From Bolinopsis microptera (lineage: Eukaryota > Ctenophora > Tentaculata > Lobata > Bolinopsidae), in assembly GCF_026151205.1 (NCBI RefSeq), contig NC_087075.1, forward strand, positions 15,928,571-15,992,570: a stretch of DNA of 64,000 nucleotides. Reading direction: 5' to 3'. The notes beneath the pieces are model-generated. The model was not told where the DNA came from. It ran no database searches and was given only the letters and a program-made list of their open reading frames with translations. Positions 45,401 to 60,400 of this stretch are shown in pieces (the first letter of the stretch is position 1; the number at the start of each line of letters is the position of its first letter). A program made the position numbers and the translations under genes.

Positions 45401-48400
45401 TGTGTGCTCCTTCACAAATACTACTACTTGTGTGCTCCTTCATCAATACTACAACTAAACTAAAAAGTGGAATGAAATGCTCCCCTTCCTGGAAATGAGT
45501 GACTAGTGGTTACTAATGGTTACTAATGGTTACTAACTTACTAATGGTTACTAATGAAATGCTCCCCTTCCTGGAAATGAGTGAGTGATGTCGGACCACT
45601 TTCCACGTGGCTTCCACAATTCCGCCTAATTTTGTCATTGACATAAAGTAAGACAGCACAAATTGAGCACAAATCTTCGTAAAATAATTAATAAATGAAT
45701 ACAAGAAAACAGTGAAAAGGAGTGTAGATAAAGTGTAGATATAGCGGTATTAACTGTTTTTTAGGGCAGCAACTGGATGGAAAAAAGGCGGACAAAGATA
45801 AAAAAGGTTATTTTTCTATTTTTTTTCTTAAAAACAACAATTATATGCGCTTTTTAAAACAAGATCTTTCATTGTCCACTAAAAAAACCATCCAAATCAC
45901 TGCTTTGTTTTAAAGTTTTAAGAACCCATCGTAAAATTAAACATTCCAGTGCAATTCAAATTTCGAAGGTTAATATCAGGTTTCCTTTTCATAACATAGT
46001 TTCCTTTTCATAACATATTAAGGCAATTTTCAGTTTTGAAAACCACATTCTTGTAGTTGCTTTTCTTATATATTTGAAACGGTAGGTGTCCCCTTCCCCT
46101 TGATTTGCAAAACCAACGTCGAACACATGGTTAATGGTTATGTTAAAAAAGAAGGTAGCAGCCTCCTTTTCGGTTCCGAATAAATTTGTATGAAAATTAG
46201 AAATTTAAGTGCACTCGAAGTTCTAATTTTACGATGTAGTTCACACTAAGAGATAAATCATCCGGAATCATGCAAGGTAACCATGGTAACAAGGTAACCG
46301 TGGTAACAAGGTAACCATGGTAACAAGGTAACCATGGTAACAAGGTAACCATGGTAACAAGGTAACCATGGTAACAAGGTAACCATGGTAACAAGGTAAC
46401 CATGGTAACAAGGTAACCATGGTAACAAGGTAACCATGGTAACAAGGTAACCATGGTAACCAACTAACCATGGTAACAAGGTAACCATGGTAACAAGGTA
46501 ACCATGGTAACAAGGTAACCATGGTAACAAGGTAACCATGGTAACAAGGTAACCATGGTAACCAACTAACCATGGTAACAAGGTCGTTTAAGACCAGTTT
46601 AAGGTTTAATTCCAATGTCCATGACCCCTCATCTTACTCTCAGAAGCAGTTAAAGAGGGGTATGCAGCTGTAGAGGGTTTTAGATTAGTATCTTCCGGCA
46701 GTATGCTGTTTTATCATTTCCACCTCCGCTTGACCAGATTGATCTTCTGTCGGCAGAGTTAATCTGGTTCCAAGGACTCCCTGCCCTTATCATGAAATGG
46801 CCATCACCCCGGTCTTGGGGTTGCTTCCAGTTTTCTCCTTCAATAAAGTCAGGTTTTTCCCAGCCACTCTCCTCCACTCCAGCACATCTCCAGGAATTGT
46901 CCGAGACCATGAAATCGTTTCCTTCCGCATCCTTCATGCCTGCTACGATACCATAGCCACCACCACCATTGTAACATTTAACTGCTATGACCCGGGTGGG
47001 TGATGGAACACTGAGTGACGCTAGTGCCTGCCAGTTTGTGTCTGTGTACTTCTGAACTCCATCTATATAAACTGTTGTATGATCGTCACAGAATACCTTT
47101 AACGAGTATTCGCAAGGCTGGTCGTTGCATTCTTGTGTCTCCTCAGCATCTCCTACACAGTTAGATCCACCGTTAGCAGGGGCTGGGTCGGAGCAGCTTC
47201 TCGTTCTCTTCTGGGATCCTCCTCCGCAAGCAGCCGAGCAGTCTGACCAATCCCCGAAATCACTCCACTTCCCATCGATTATGCAAGGCTGATCGTTGCA
47301 TTCTTGTGTCTCCTCAGCATCTCCTACACAGTTAGATCCACCGTTAGCAGGGGCTGGGTCGGAGCAGCTTCTCCTTCTCTTCTGGGATCCTCCTCCGCAA
47401 GCAGCCGAGCAGTCTGACCAATCCCCGAAATCACTCCACTTCCCATCGATTATGCAAGGCTGATCGTTGCATTCTTGTGTCTCCTCAGCATCTCCTACAC
47501 AGTTAGATCCACCGTTAGCAGGGGCTGGGTCGGAGCAGCTTCTCGTTCTCTTCTGGGATCCTCCTCCGCAAGCAGCCGAGCAGTCTGACCAATCCCCGAA
47601 ATCGCTCCAGTTTCCATCAGTTGGGCAAGTGTGGCCACACTTTTTCAGGACTTGTTCAAGTTTACCGCATTTCCTCGAAGCCTTTTTCTTTAACTGACCA
47701 TCGCTGGATTCACAGCCCAGAGACGACTGGAAACCTTTCTGTAGGCACTTCCTGTTGTACTGCTTGATTTTCTTGTTGAGCTTCTTCTTCTTCAATGGAC
47801 ACTCGTACGAAGTAACGATTAACACTAAAAGTGTTAGCAAAACTACAGATGCGCAGAAATGTTTCATTGCTCGAGAGGGTTAAGTTGATAGGAGTAAACA
47901 AATTTGAATCGCCAAGTCGAAGTAATTTATGACTAAGTAAACTGTGAGTTTTCTTTCTAGGCGGGGATTCAGCCGTTTTTGAGTCGGTACGTAACAGCTG
48001 CATAACAATAGTCCTCACTCGTTTTGCCCTGAATGTCTCAATCCTTTAGATTCAAATCTCAACTACATTGTTCAATTATCTAGAAGTTTCATTATCGTCG
48101 GTCTTGCACCGAGGGCTAAATTTGACGACCTAACCAATTGTTTAATCTTCCAGCTCTCAAACTTTCAAGTTTAGACTGTCCCTCATTATTACATCGGAAC
48201 CAATATAATGGATATATTTCTTTGGTGCACAATTATAGTAGTGGTATGTCAACAAACTCCACCCCCAGTATAATAGTACTCCGTGCATATTAGTCATGAT
48301 GCGATGAGGGAAAGTCTTGACTGAAAACACAAAAACACAAAGACTTATTAAGAGACAACCGGTGCCAAACCTTGAAATTGTTGTTTTCTTGAAAACTGAT

Positions 48401-51400
48401 AAAACTTTGAAGGACGTGTTCAAACCTGGTTGGTGGTTTTGTTTCATTTTTCCCACTCATTACTTCTGGGCCCCCAGATTGAAATCTGTAACATTTTAAG
48501 AAAAACTGAAACTACTGACAAAAACTAGACCCTTTGACTGAGGGCACCCCTGAATCAGAATTTTTGTAACATATTCAGGTCCTGAGATATAGCAGTTTAG
48601 TTGGGGGCCCTGGATATTGAATTTTGTAACACATTTCTATGTTACACTTTTTCAATGGGTTTTTAGAGAAGCTTTTTGATAGTTTTTCAAGTTCAGACCA
48701 GTTTTTCTAGGTCACAAAGGGTTCCATCAACCATATTCTTGACTAAATTTTGTACTTGGGCCCAAAACATTGAATTCTGTAACATATTTATGTTTTCACT
48801 GCCAAGGTCATATCTGGAATATTCAATATATTTTTGTATTGGTAACATGGTTTTTAGATTCTCATACAAAATTCTGAAGCGATCCTTATTCATACAATTT
48901 GATAAAATGGCTGCGGAACTTGAATTATGTAACATTAGAAAGTAAGTGTATAGGGTATGTATCCTAGTGTGAGGGGTGTTAGGTAAGCTATATTATAGTT
49001 TTTGAAGTTCAGACCAGTTTTTCCAGGTCACAAAGGATTCCATCAACCATATTCTTGACAAAATTTTGTACTTGGGCCCAAAACATTGAATTTTGTAACA
49101 TATTTATGTTTTGACTACAAAGCTCATATCTGTAATGTTCAATATATTCTTGTACTGGTAACATGGTTTTTAGATTCTCATACAGAATTGTAAAGCAATC
49201 CTTATTCGTATAATTTGATAAAATGGCTGCGGAACTTGAATAATGTAACAATAGAAAGTAAATGTATAGAGTATAGTATATATAGTATGTATCCTAGTGT
49301 GAGGGGTGTTCGGCAAGCTATATTATAGTTTTTGAAGTTCAGACCAGTTTGCCTAGGTCATGAGGGTTCCATCAACCATATTATTGACCATATTTTGTAC
49401 TTGGGCCCAAAACATTGAATTTTGTAAGTCCACAGATGGACATGGAACTCTGCCATTTCAGTGGATAAACTCGTGACCTGGCATTTTATTGTTACAAATT
49501 TCAATATATAGGGCCCAATTTCTATTTTCTATACAATTTGATATATAAATTAAAAGTTTTTAAATATCCAACCTTTAATCTAATTAGCTATATTCATTTG
49601 ATTAAATATACCGCGTTCTGTCGCGGATTGTCAATTTAAATTACATTACATTTAAATTGTTACAAAATTCAATAATTTGGTCCCAATTATAATTTTTTTA
49701 ATTTGTTAAGTTGTTTCATGTCTTTATTTTAATGCATCAACCAACTTAAAACCAATACTAGATCAAACAACTCTGTATATAAACATACTCATTTGTAACC
49801 ATGTTACGTTATTCAAAGAAATGGGCCTTTTATTGATTATGAACCATATACCAAGATTGTGGTAATGCCTTTATACAAGAATTGCTGCACTAATAACCTG
49901 GTTTGAGAGTTAAATACATATCGTACACTAGCTGTGGTTGTAACAAACTATAAAGATAGATTCATGAAAACAAGATGTTACAAAATGTCCATTTTGGGCC
50001 TTTTTATGAAATCAAAAGTGGGCCTTTTTTCATTCCACAGCTAAGCAAATACCTAAAGTACATTTTTGTGAAGCAAGAATCTTTAAAATTTAATAATTGG
50101 CTGAGCCATTGAAAAGTGTAACCAAATGTTACATTTTTCAACATAACTGGGCCATTTTACAATATTATTCATAGCCGATGACCTGAGACTATTTGTTATC
50201 ACAATTATAATCATCTCTGAAAGTTTCAAGACCATCGAGTAATTATTAATGGAGTTATTGTAAAAATGAGAAAATCGCCCATTTTGGCAGTGAAACAAAA
50301 CCACCAACCAGGTTTGAACATGTCCTGAAGGAGAGCCAAGTTTGAGCTAGAATATGAAACAATTGCACTGCCACACGTGAAATGTTTATCTGATGAGGGC
50401 GGTAGTAAACTGACCACAGCTATATAATTAAACCATATCATTAACAATAGGGGGGCCGAAATCTTATTCTAACTTGCTAACCCAACTATAACCGTCCAAA
50501 AGCAGTCGAATAATTAATAGGCAGATCCAATTACGGTGAATATGGTAACCCTAGTAACCCTAGTAACCAGACTATCATAGTGTTACTAGTAACCCTAGTA
50601 ACCACAATATCACGGTGTATATGGTATCTCTAACTAGCCTCAAAATCTCCCAAAATTAGGTGGGTCATTGGTTCTTTATCTAAAATTGTGCAAGAATTTT
50701 AGATTTGTGCGGAAAAGTGTGGAAAACGATTGTTAGAGTGAATGTGTGCGGTAAACAGCTAAAAGTTCGTTGTGTGCGGCCAACGGCAACAGATTTAGCT
50801 GCACTTAAATACTGGTTTTGATGTTAAACTATAGTACGTGAATCTCAATTTGAGTTATCTCGATAACACTATGATATAGTGTGGTTACTAGGGTTACTAG
50901 GGTTACTAGGGTTACTAGTAACACTATGATATAGCCTGGTTACTAGGGTTACTAGTACAACACTATGATATAGCCTGGTTACTAGGGTTACTAGTAACAC
51001 TATGATATAGCCTGGTTACTAGGGTTACTAGTAACACTATGATATAATCAGGTTATGTATTAAGCTGTTAAAAAATTAAGCTAAATTCTAATATACTTCT
51101 GATGATTGATATCTCATGTTAGAACCAATAATGTAATAAAGTGAAACTTCTATACCCATACAAAAATCACGTTTTGTTCAAAAGTGGAGTTTGTTTGGTA
51201 AACAAATTGTTTGTAAACAATTTGGGGGGGGGGGGCGGACCTGCTAATTACTGTTACTATGGTTACTAGGGTTACTATGGTTACTATGGTTACCCCCGGA
51301 CCTGCTAATTACTGTTACTATGGTTACTAGGGTTACTATGGTTACTATGGTTACCCCCGGACCTGCTAATTACTGTTACTATGGTTACTAAGGTTACTAT

Positions 51401-54400
51401 GGTTACTATGGTTACCCCCGGACCTGCTAATTACTGTTACTATGGTTACTAGGGTTACTATGGTTACTATGGTTACCCCCGGACCTGCTAATTACTGTTA
51501 CTATGGTTACTAGGGTTACTATGGTTACTATGGTTACTATGGTTACCCCCGGACCTGCTAATTACTGTTACTATGGTTACTAGGGTTACTATGGTTACCC
51601 CCGGACCTGCTAATTACTGTTACTATGGTTACTAGGGTTACTATGGTTACTATGGTTACCCCCGAACCTGCTAATTACTGTTACTATGGTTACTAGGGTT
51701 ACTAGGGTTACTATGGTTACCCCCGGACCTGCTAATTACTGTATGATACAAAGCGCCTTATTTTTGAGATTCTAGAGCACTCTAGATCCATTGACAATAT
51801 TAAATGATTCGGGAAGTGTTTGAAGTATGCAGCGCTTAAATGCTCCCGTTTAAAATAATATACATTTTCTGTCATGGATGACATTTCATCAAAGAAAGTG
51901 TCAAATGATTGTCAATTTTCAGCCAAAATTTTGAGATATGGGCAAAATGGGCATAATTTTCATTATTTTCAGGTCAAAATCAAAAAATCAAAAATAAATA
52001 TGTCTAACACATTATGCATTATTCATTGAGCTGAAATATAACTCTACCTCGCAACTAAAGATCAGCGAACACGATGTTTGGTTTTCACCACAACTCACAT
52101 TTAATTAAGCTGCTTTTAAGCCCATGCCCCCGCCCCCCGCCCCCCCCCCCCCCCCCCCCCCCCGGCCCCCCCCCCCCCCCCCCCCTAGTTAGTAGTTTGA
52201 CAGCCACTAAATGAATTGAGAGGTATCACACATGAACACTAAATGAATTGAGAGGTATCACACATGAAACACATCAGAATTATACATGGCAAATGACTCT
52301 CAGAACATTTTGATAGAAGACGTTACTCGCTCATTCCATTTGAAATGTGAGCTGATTAACAATACATTCTTAACATGCAGGGAATCTGAAGGAAGCAGCC
52401 AGCAGGACACACATTTATCAGAACGTGTTTATCTGATTGAGACGGTCAGTGGACAGATTGGTTACTAGGGTTACTATGGTTACTAGGGCTACTATGGTTA
52501 CTAGGGATACTATGGTTACTAGGGCTACTATGGTTACTAGGGCTACTATGGTTACTAGGGTTACTAGGGTTACTAGGGTTACTAGGGCTACTATGGTTAC
52601 TAGGGCTACTATGGTTACTAGGGTTACTAGGGTTACTAGGGCTACTATGGTTACTAGGGTTACTAGGGTTACTAGGATTACCAGGGTTACTATGGTTACT
52701 ATGGTTACTAGGGTTACTATGGTTACTAGGATTACTAGGGTTACCAGGGTTACTGTGGTTACTATGGTTACTAGTTGTACAGTACAAAGCAATCTACAAA
52801 TATCAGGACTTGACAGTTCAATTTGCCATCAAATTATATTACAGTTTGTACGAGGGTTGCCATGATGTCATGTCAAGTATACCGGCATATTTTTAAAGAT
52901 AAAACCATAATTTATACGGCAAATTACAGAGTTGACGAAGAACACCTTAAAATCTAAAATACCAACAACCTCTCCACTTTCTAGCTTTCTCAAAGTATTT
53001 CAAAATAAAACTTACTTCTCAAGTTTTATCCTCTCCTGTTCCAGTGCGTATCTAGCTTTCTCAGCCTGCTCCAGCTCGTGTCTCACCATAGTAACCATAG
53101 TAACCCTAGTAACCCTAGTAACCCTAGTAACTCTAGTAACCCTAGTAACCCTAGTAACTTACTTCTCAAGTTTTATCCTCTCCTGTTCCAGTGCGTATCT
53201 AGCTTTCTCAGCCTGCTCCAGCTCGTGTCTCACCTTAGTAACCCTGGTAACTCTAGTAACCCTAGTAACCCTAGTAACCCTAGTAACCCTAGTAACCCTA
53301 GTAACCCTATTAACTTACTTCTCAAGTTTTATCCTCTCCTGTTCCAGTGCGTATCTAGCTTTCTCAGCCTGCTCCAGCTCGTGTCTCACCTTAGTAACCC
53401 TGGTAACCCTAATAACCCTAGTAACCCTAGTAACTCTAGTAACCCTAGTAACCCTAGTAACTTACTTCTCAAGTTTTATCCTCTCCTGTTCCAGTGCGTA
53501 TCTAGCTTTCTCAGCCTGCTCCAGCTCGTGTCTCACCTTTTCTGCTTGTCTTATTCGCTCTAGTTCCAGTCTGGTGAAAGTGAATTAGTGAAAGTGAAAT
53601 CATTTACAAATAATTGAGGGTTTTACACAGTTACAATACTGAGTCAGCTCTTGATAGCAGATAATTTAAATTATATTAATTATGGATTCTGGTACCGGTG
53701 GGAGGCATATAGTTTTGATACCTGACAGTTAATCAAACACCAATCAAATCCCTGAGTCACTGTCACGTGTCAAAACAAAATGCCTCACTCCCGGCACTCC
53801 CCGCTACAATCCACATCTATCTATTATGAGTAACTTATCTAAATATTTTCAAACAATACATAATTATACAGAATTGCATGCTTCTAAATAAACCCAGATA
53901 TAAAAGGATAAAACCTATATATAGCCCAAATTTCCAGTAGCCTAGTATATTATTATATAGGATAGGACAAAGAAGACACTATCTGCCACACTTATAGAGC
54001 CTGGCAAACTCTAATCAAAGGTAAGTCTGGCAGTGGTTCACACTCTGTTGATATCTCTTTAATGAGACTTGATTGAGGCCTCTCAACTTCCCTAGTTGAG
54101 TGTGTCCCACAACCAAGCTCATTGCCTAGAAGTCCCACATTATTATAATGAACCTGGACATACGTGGCAAGTATCAGCTCTTGAAACCAAACCAAACCAA
54201 ACCAAATATTATTATATATAATATAGTATGCAGTCCATCAAGTACAAGATAAGTTTGTTGAGAGCAGTGACCTGCTAATTAATTAATTAAGTTACAAAAA
54301 CATGATTTCAGAATCGATGAAAAATTGAAGTTAGCGAAGAATTTTAATTAATAATAACTATTAAGTACTTAGTTAGTACTTCGTTAGTACTTAGTTAGTA

Positions 54401-57400
54401 CTTAGTTAGTACTTAATTAATACTTAGTTACTACTTAATTAATACTTAGTTAGTACTTAGTTAGTACTTAGTTAGTACTAAGTTAGTACTTAGTTAGTAC
54501 TTAGTTACTACTTAGTTAGTACTTAGTTAGTACTTAGTTAGTACTTAGTTAGTACTAAGTTAGTACTTAGTTAGTACCTAGTTAGTACATACCTCTCTTT
54601 TTCCTTTCTTATCTTTTCAGCTTCTTCCTCGAATAATTTGCTCTTTAATATTTCCTCCTCTCTTATCTTCCTCATCTGTTCCTCCTGGAATTACAGATTA
54701 TTGTATTGTATTGTATTGTATTGTATTGTATTGTATTGTATTGTATTGTATTGTATTGTATTGTATTGTATTGTATTGTATTGTATTGTATTGTATTGTA
54801 TTGTATTGTATTGTATTGTATTGTATTGTATTGTATTGTATTGTATTGTATTGTATTGTATTGTATTGTATTGTATTGTATTGTATTGTATTGTATTGTA
54901 TCAGACCTTTACAGATTAACTTGTGAGAGATGTTCGCGATTAAAAAGCTATAACTTGTAGCGAATAGCAAATTGCTAATTACAAATTAAATTATCATTCA
55001 AAATAAAAAATTACAAATAATCCCTCGCTAGACCTGTACCTGTTGTCTAATTACTAATTACTAATTACGCTAGACCTGTACCTGTTGTCTAATTACTAAT
55101 TACGCTAGACCTGTACCTGTTGTCTAATTACTAATTACTAATAACGCTAGACCTGTACCTGTTGTCTAATTATTAATTATTAATTACGCTAGACCTGTAC
55201 CTGTTGTCTAATTACTAATTACTAATTACGCTAGACCTGTACCTGTTGTCTAATTATTAATTACTAATTACGCTAGACCTGTACCTGTTGTCTAATTACT
55301 AATTACTAATTACGCTAGACCTGTACCTGTTGTCTAATTACTAATTACGCTAGACCTGTACCTGTTGTTGTTGTTCTTCAGCCAGTTTTGCTTCCATGAT
55401 TTGTCGCTGTGCTAAGAGGTATTTGTCGTTTTCCAGCTGGGCCAAGTGCTGTATTTCCTCCTGAAATTTAAAAAGGTTTTAATTATTTTGGATTTTTAAT
55501 TAGCAATATTAGATTGTTAGGGCTGAGATAAACTCTTTCTAAATCTCAAAAGATTTGGGTATGTTAGCCTAGCAGATATTAGTGGTTACTATTGGTTACT
55601 GGGGGTTACTATGGTTACTAGCAGCTATTAGTGAATCAAGGGAAGATTGTAAGTTGCTTTTCTATGGTATATATATATATATACAGGGTATTTCAAGAAT
55701 AATGTCCTGATTTTTAAAAACAATACATTTTTTTATAAAGGAGCAAAATGCCCATTATTGGTTGCCATTAGTTCATAAAGCTTACAAATTTAATTTGTTA
55801 AGCTCATTTGTTCCAGCGATTCAACTTTGTTAATTTTTTTGGCTCTGTTCCAAAAAGTCGAATTTTGAGAAAAATGGGGTTCACAAAAGAAACAAAACTC
55901 GATATTGTGAAGACTTATTGGATTTGTGGAAGCAGTGTGACAAGTGCTAGGCGTTTGCTACAGAAAAAGGACAAGTCTAAATTCAGCAATGATGAAAGGA
56001 CAATACGACGTCTTGTAAAGAAGCTAGAAACTGATTGTACCCTGATAAAGAACATGCGTACGGGTAGGCCGAAATCTGCTCTTTCTGAGAAGAATATCAA
56101 AAGGGTGCAAAGAAAATTAGAGAACAGTCCAAGGAGGTCAACCAGAACACTTGGTAGGGAGCTTAAGTTATCGACAACTTCAGTTTGGAGAATTTTGAGG
56201 AAAGAGCTGAAGAAGTTTGCCTAAAAAATTAAAATCAAACAGACACAAACTCCAAAAAATAGAGAACAAAGGACCGAATTTGGCAGCATGATGGCTGATC
56301 GCATCGAATCTGACTCAGAATTCTTGAAACAGATATTTTTTTCAGATGAGGCTCATTTTCATCTGAGCGGTCATGTCAATCGCCAAAATTGTAGGTTTTG
56401 GGCAGATGAGAACCCCTATGCAACAGTTGAGTCGCCTATCACTAGAGAGAAAGTCAGAGCTTGGATGGGGATCGGGTATCATGGTATTTTTCTCAAAATT
56501 CGACGTTTTGGAACGGAGCCAAAAAAATTAACAAAGTTGAATCGCTGGAACAAATGAGCTTAATAAATTAAATTTGTAAGCTTTATGAACTAATGGCAAC
56601 CGATAATGGGCATTTTGCTCCTTTATAAAAAAAATTATTGTTTTTTAAAATCAGGACATTATTTTTGAAACACCCTGTATATGGTATATATATATATTTC
56701 TGAACAGACTCGAGTAAAAACAGGATCAAGTCTTACAATGACATCATTAACACAGTAAACAAACAACCCAATTTATTTGTTAGTGAGTAGTGTTTAAGAA
56801 AAATAAACCTTTCCCTTGTCACTGTAGTTTTCTCCACAGTGTATTTAAGCAATAATTTATTAATTTATTCTAATAATTTATTAATTAATAAGTATATTTC
56901 ACCTCTTCTTTGACAAGTTTGCGTTGTTGTTCCAGTTTCACCGCCCTGTCTATCTCCTTTTTAATCTCCTCCGCTCTCCTTACCTGCTCACTATCCTGCG
57001 GGTTTTATAGCGTTACACACAGCCTCGTTACACACAGCCACGTTACACATAACTGCGTTACACACAGCCACGTTACACACAGCTGCGTTACACACAGCCA
57101 CGTTACACACAGCCACGTAACACACAGCCGCGTTACACACAGCTGCGTTACACACAGCTGCGTTACACACAGCCACGTTACACATAGCCACGTTACACAT
57201 AGCCACGTTACACATAGCCACGTTACACATAGCCACGTTACACATAGCTGCGTTACACATAGCTGCGTTACACACAGCTGCGTTACATAAAGTGAAAGCA
57301 ACGCGTTACACACAGCCACGTTACACACAGCCACGTTACACATAGCTGCGTTACACATAGCCACGTTACACACAGCTGCGTTACACATAGCTGCGTTACA

Positions 57401-60400
57401 CACAGCTGCGTTACATAAAGTGAAAGCAACGCGTTACACACAGCCACGTTACACACAGCCACGTTACACACAGCTGCGTTACACATAGCCGCGTTACACA
57501 CAGCTGCGTTACATAATGTGAAAGCAACGCGTTAGTAACGCCTAACAACTACGTTACACACAAGTAAAAAAGGTCACTTCAATGATCAAACCAAAAACAC
57601 CAAAATTGGCCCTGAAATCTAAATTTCTAGTTTATAAGACCGTTATAGCTGCTGGTTATTTGCACTTACCACGTTGAAGGTGTTAGTGAGACCGTTATAG
57701 CTGCTGGAGGTTTCCACCGTGCTCCCCCAGATACTGCCACTAGCACTGGTCGTCCAGGCGGGTACAGCTGCTGCTGAGGGGGTATGTTAGTTAGTGGGGG
57801 TTTTTATCCTTGAGGTCCCATATCACTTTTGATAGCTCGGTACTCAGTCTGTGCTTAGGATTTTTGAAGCTTTGTCGATGATTGTACCATCGTGTCTTAA
57901 AGCTGTTTTCTGTCAATCCAATATATGTCGAGTCCTTGTTTAATGCAGTTTTAACGGCTGCTTCGTAGACTATACATTTGGCCAGACATTGTCCTTTTAG
58001 GGGGCACTTTGAGGCGTCTCTGCAATTACACTATTTTTCTGGAGCTTTTCTCTTTTCAGATTGTTTCTCCAGGACTGATTTGTTGTGTCCTTTGAGTATC
58101 CTTTCCAAACTGGGCATGCAGCAATAGCTTATTTTCACGGTATTCCTATTGATTATTTTGTGTAACAGCAGATTTTTCGGGAAGTGCTTATCAATGAGAG
58201 CGAAGAACTTTCTTCCGATGTTGGTTGAAACATTTGCGCTGAATGGGGAAACGGATCGTTTGCCCGCCAATTTGATTTGGTTCAATTGTTCGAATTATAA
58301 TGCTCCTGCTTAAATGCAGTCGAGCACTCTCTTTGGGAAACCAACAACTATTTATTATTATTATTATTTACATATACGTACTTATATATAGATGGAACCG
58401 TTAAACTGCTAGATTTTTATGTGTGAATTCTTTCAGTCGAGGTTTCATTTTTGTTGACATTAAAAGCTAATCAACGTTTTTATTTCCACGTTTTTATTTC
58501 TACGGTCTAGAAGGTCATTAAAAGTTGTTCATCCTAAAAATATTAAAATTATCTCAAGCACATGTTAAAAATTGATCTTCAACTAAGTAAATTAACGTTA
58601 ATGTAGCTAAAGACATTAAACGATTCAATTATGTAATTAAGCTGCTCAAGTGATTCAATTATTTAATTAAATCTAATTAAATGATGAAGCTCAACTGAAA
58701 TAACCTCTTAACCTCCCCGTTAACTCCACTACCACTGTTCACACTGAATACAATAAGAACTCGTAACCAGCTTCACACGTATAATACACATAACAGGCGG
58801 GGTGTAACAACTAACACTCATGACTCAGTACAGAGATGTATAATGTATAATAATGTATTTAATGTATAAGGTCCTCGCTGCTCTTAGCCTCTTTAAATGC
58901 TTATTATTATTGCGTGGAGCTGCTGCATTATTGGGTATGTTAGGAGCATGCGGCTTATATTTCTAGAAGTTTTCAGATTATAGTTTGTGGATGAGTTTTT
59001 AACAAGATTGTGTTTTAAGTTCGTCTAGAAACCCCGGTTTAGGTAAATTATACTGACACGTACAGCATTGCATTTGTAATTTAGAGTGTAGACATTTGGT
59101 AAGATGTATAAAATATACACAATATGAAGGAAAACCACTCACATCAATATGCAATATGATACTAAAGTGCAACGTTACATGATTTACTTTGTTTACAATA
59201 CTATAAGTTATAGATCTTTAGTTTTACTGAAATATATAGAGTGAAGTCTGTAAGTAAAGTAGATAGAGTAATATGTAGAGTGAAGTGTTTAAGTAAAGTA
59301 GATAGAGTAATATATAGAGTGAAGTAGATAGAGTAATATACAGAGTGAAGTGTTTAAGTAACATAAACTGTGCTCTTTAATGTAGTCCTGAACAGAAACA
59401 TGCTTCAGAATTCTAATGTACTAGTATTGAAATGTAAAGCAATTTAAGTCCGGTATTTTCGTATGACATTTGCAATTCTAATGCCCACATTACAAAGATC
59501 AAATTGTATTAGAATATTATGTTGATCACATGCTATAATCTCACATTTTTTGAAAGTTATTAACTTTATTTAATTACGAGTATCACAAAGGTTATCATTG
59601 GTTGACACTAAGTGAGTAAGTGGGTTTATACTTTATTGTATTTACATAATATGTTTGAAAAAACTAAAAAAGAAGAACTGCCATTCAGAAGACTGAGAAA
59701 CACGTTCCCTCTATGTTCTGTCCAATCTCACTAATTGTACCACATGCCATAGAACACGTTGGATGACGTCATTATTGGATGACGTCATTATTGGATGACG
59801 TCATACCATAATAACAGGGGGCGACTTACCAGGGGACTGAGTGATGTGTCCTAGTTGGGATGTTTGCGGAGGGGGTGGCGACTTACCAGGGGACTGAGTG
59901 ATGTGTCCTAGTTGGGATGTTTGCGGAGGGGGCGGCGACTTACCAGGGGACTGAGTGATGTGTCCTAGTTGGGATGTTTGCGGAGGGGGCGGCGACTTAC
60001 CAGGGGACTGAGTGATGTGTCCTAGTTGGGATGTTTGCGGAGGGGGCGGCGACATACCAGGGGACTGAGTGATGTGTCCTAGTTGGGATGTTTGCGGAGG
60101 GGGTGGCGACTTACCAGGGGACTGAGTGATGTGTCCTAGTTGGGATGTTTGCGGAGGGGGCGGCGACTTACCAGGGGACTGAGTGATGTGTCCTAGTTGA
60201 GATGTTTGCGGAGGGGGCGGCGACTTACCAGGGGGCTGAGTGATATGTCCTAGTTGGGATGTTTGCGGAGGGGGCGGCGACTTACCAGGGGACTGAGTGA
60301 TGTGTCCTAGTTGGGATGTTTGCGGAGGGGGCGGCGACATACCAGGGGACTGAGTGATGTGTCCTAGTTGGGATGTTTGCGGAGGGGGCGACTTACCAGG

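Noticed and set aside
54638-54970. ORFs in (TTGTA)n
   Set aside because: Microsatellite translation only.
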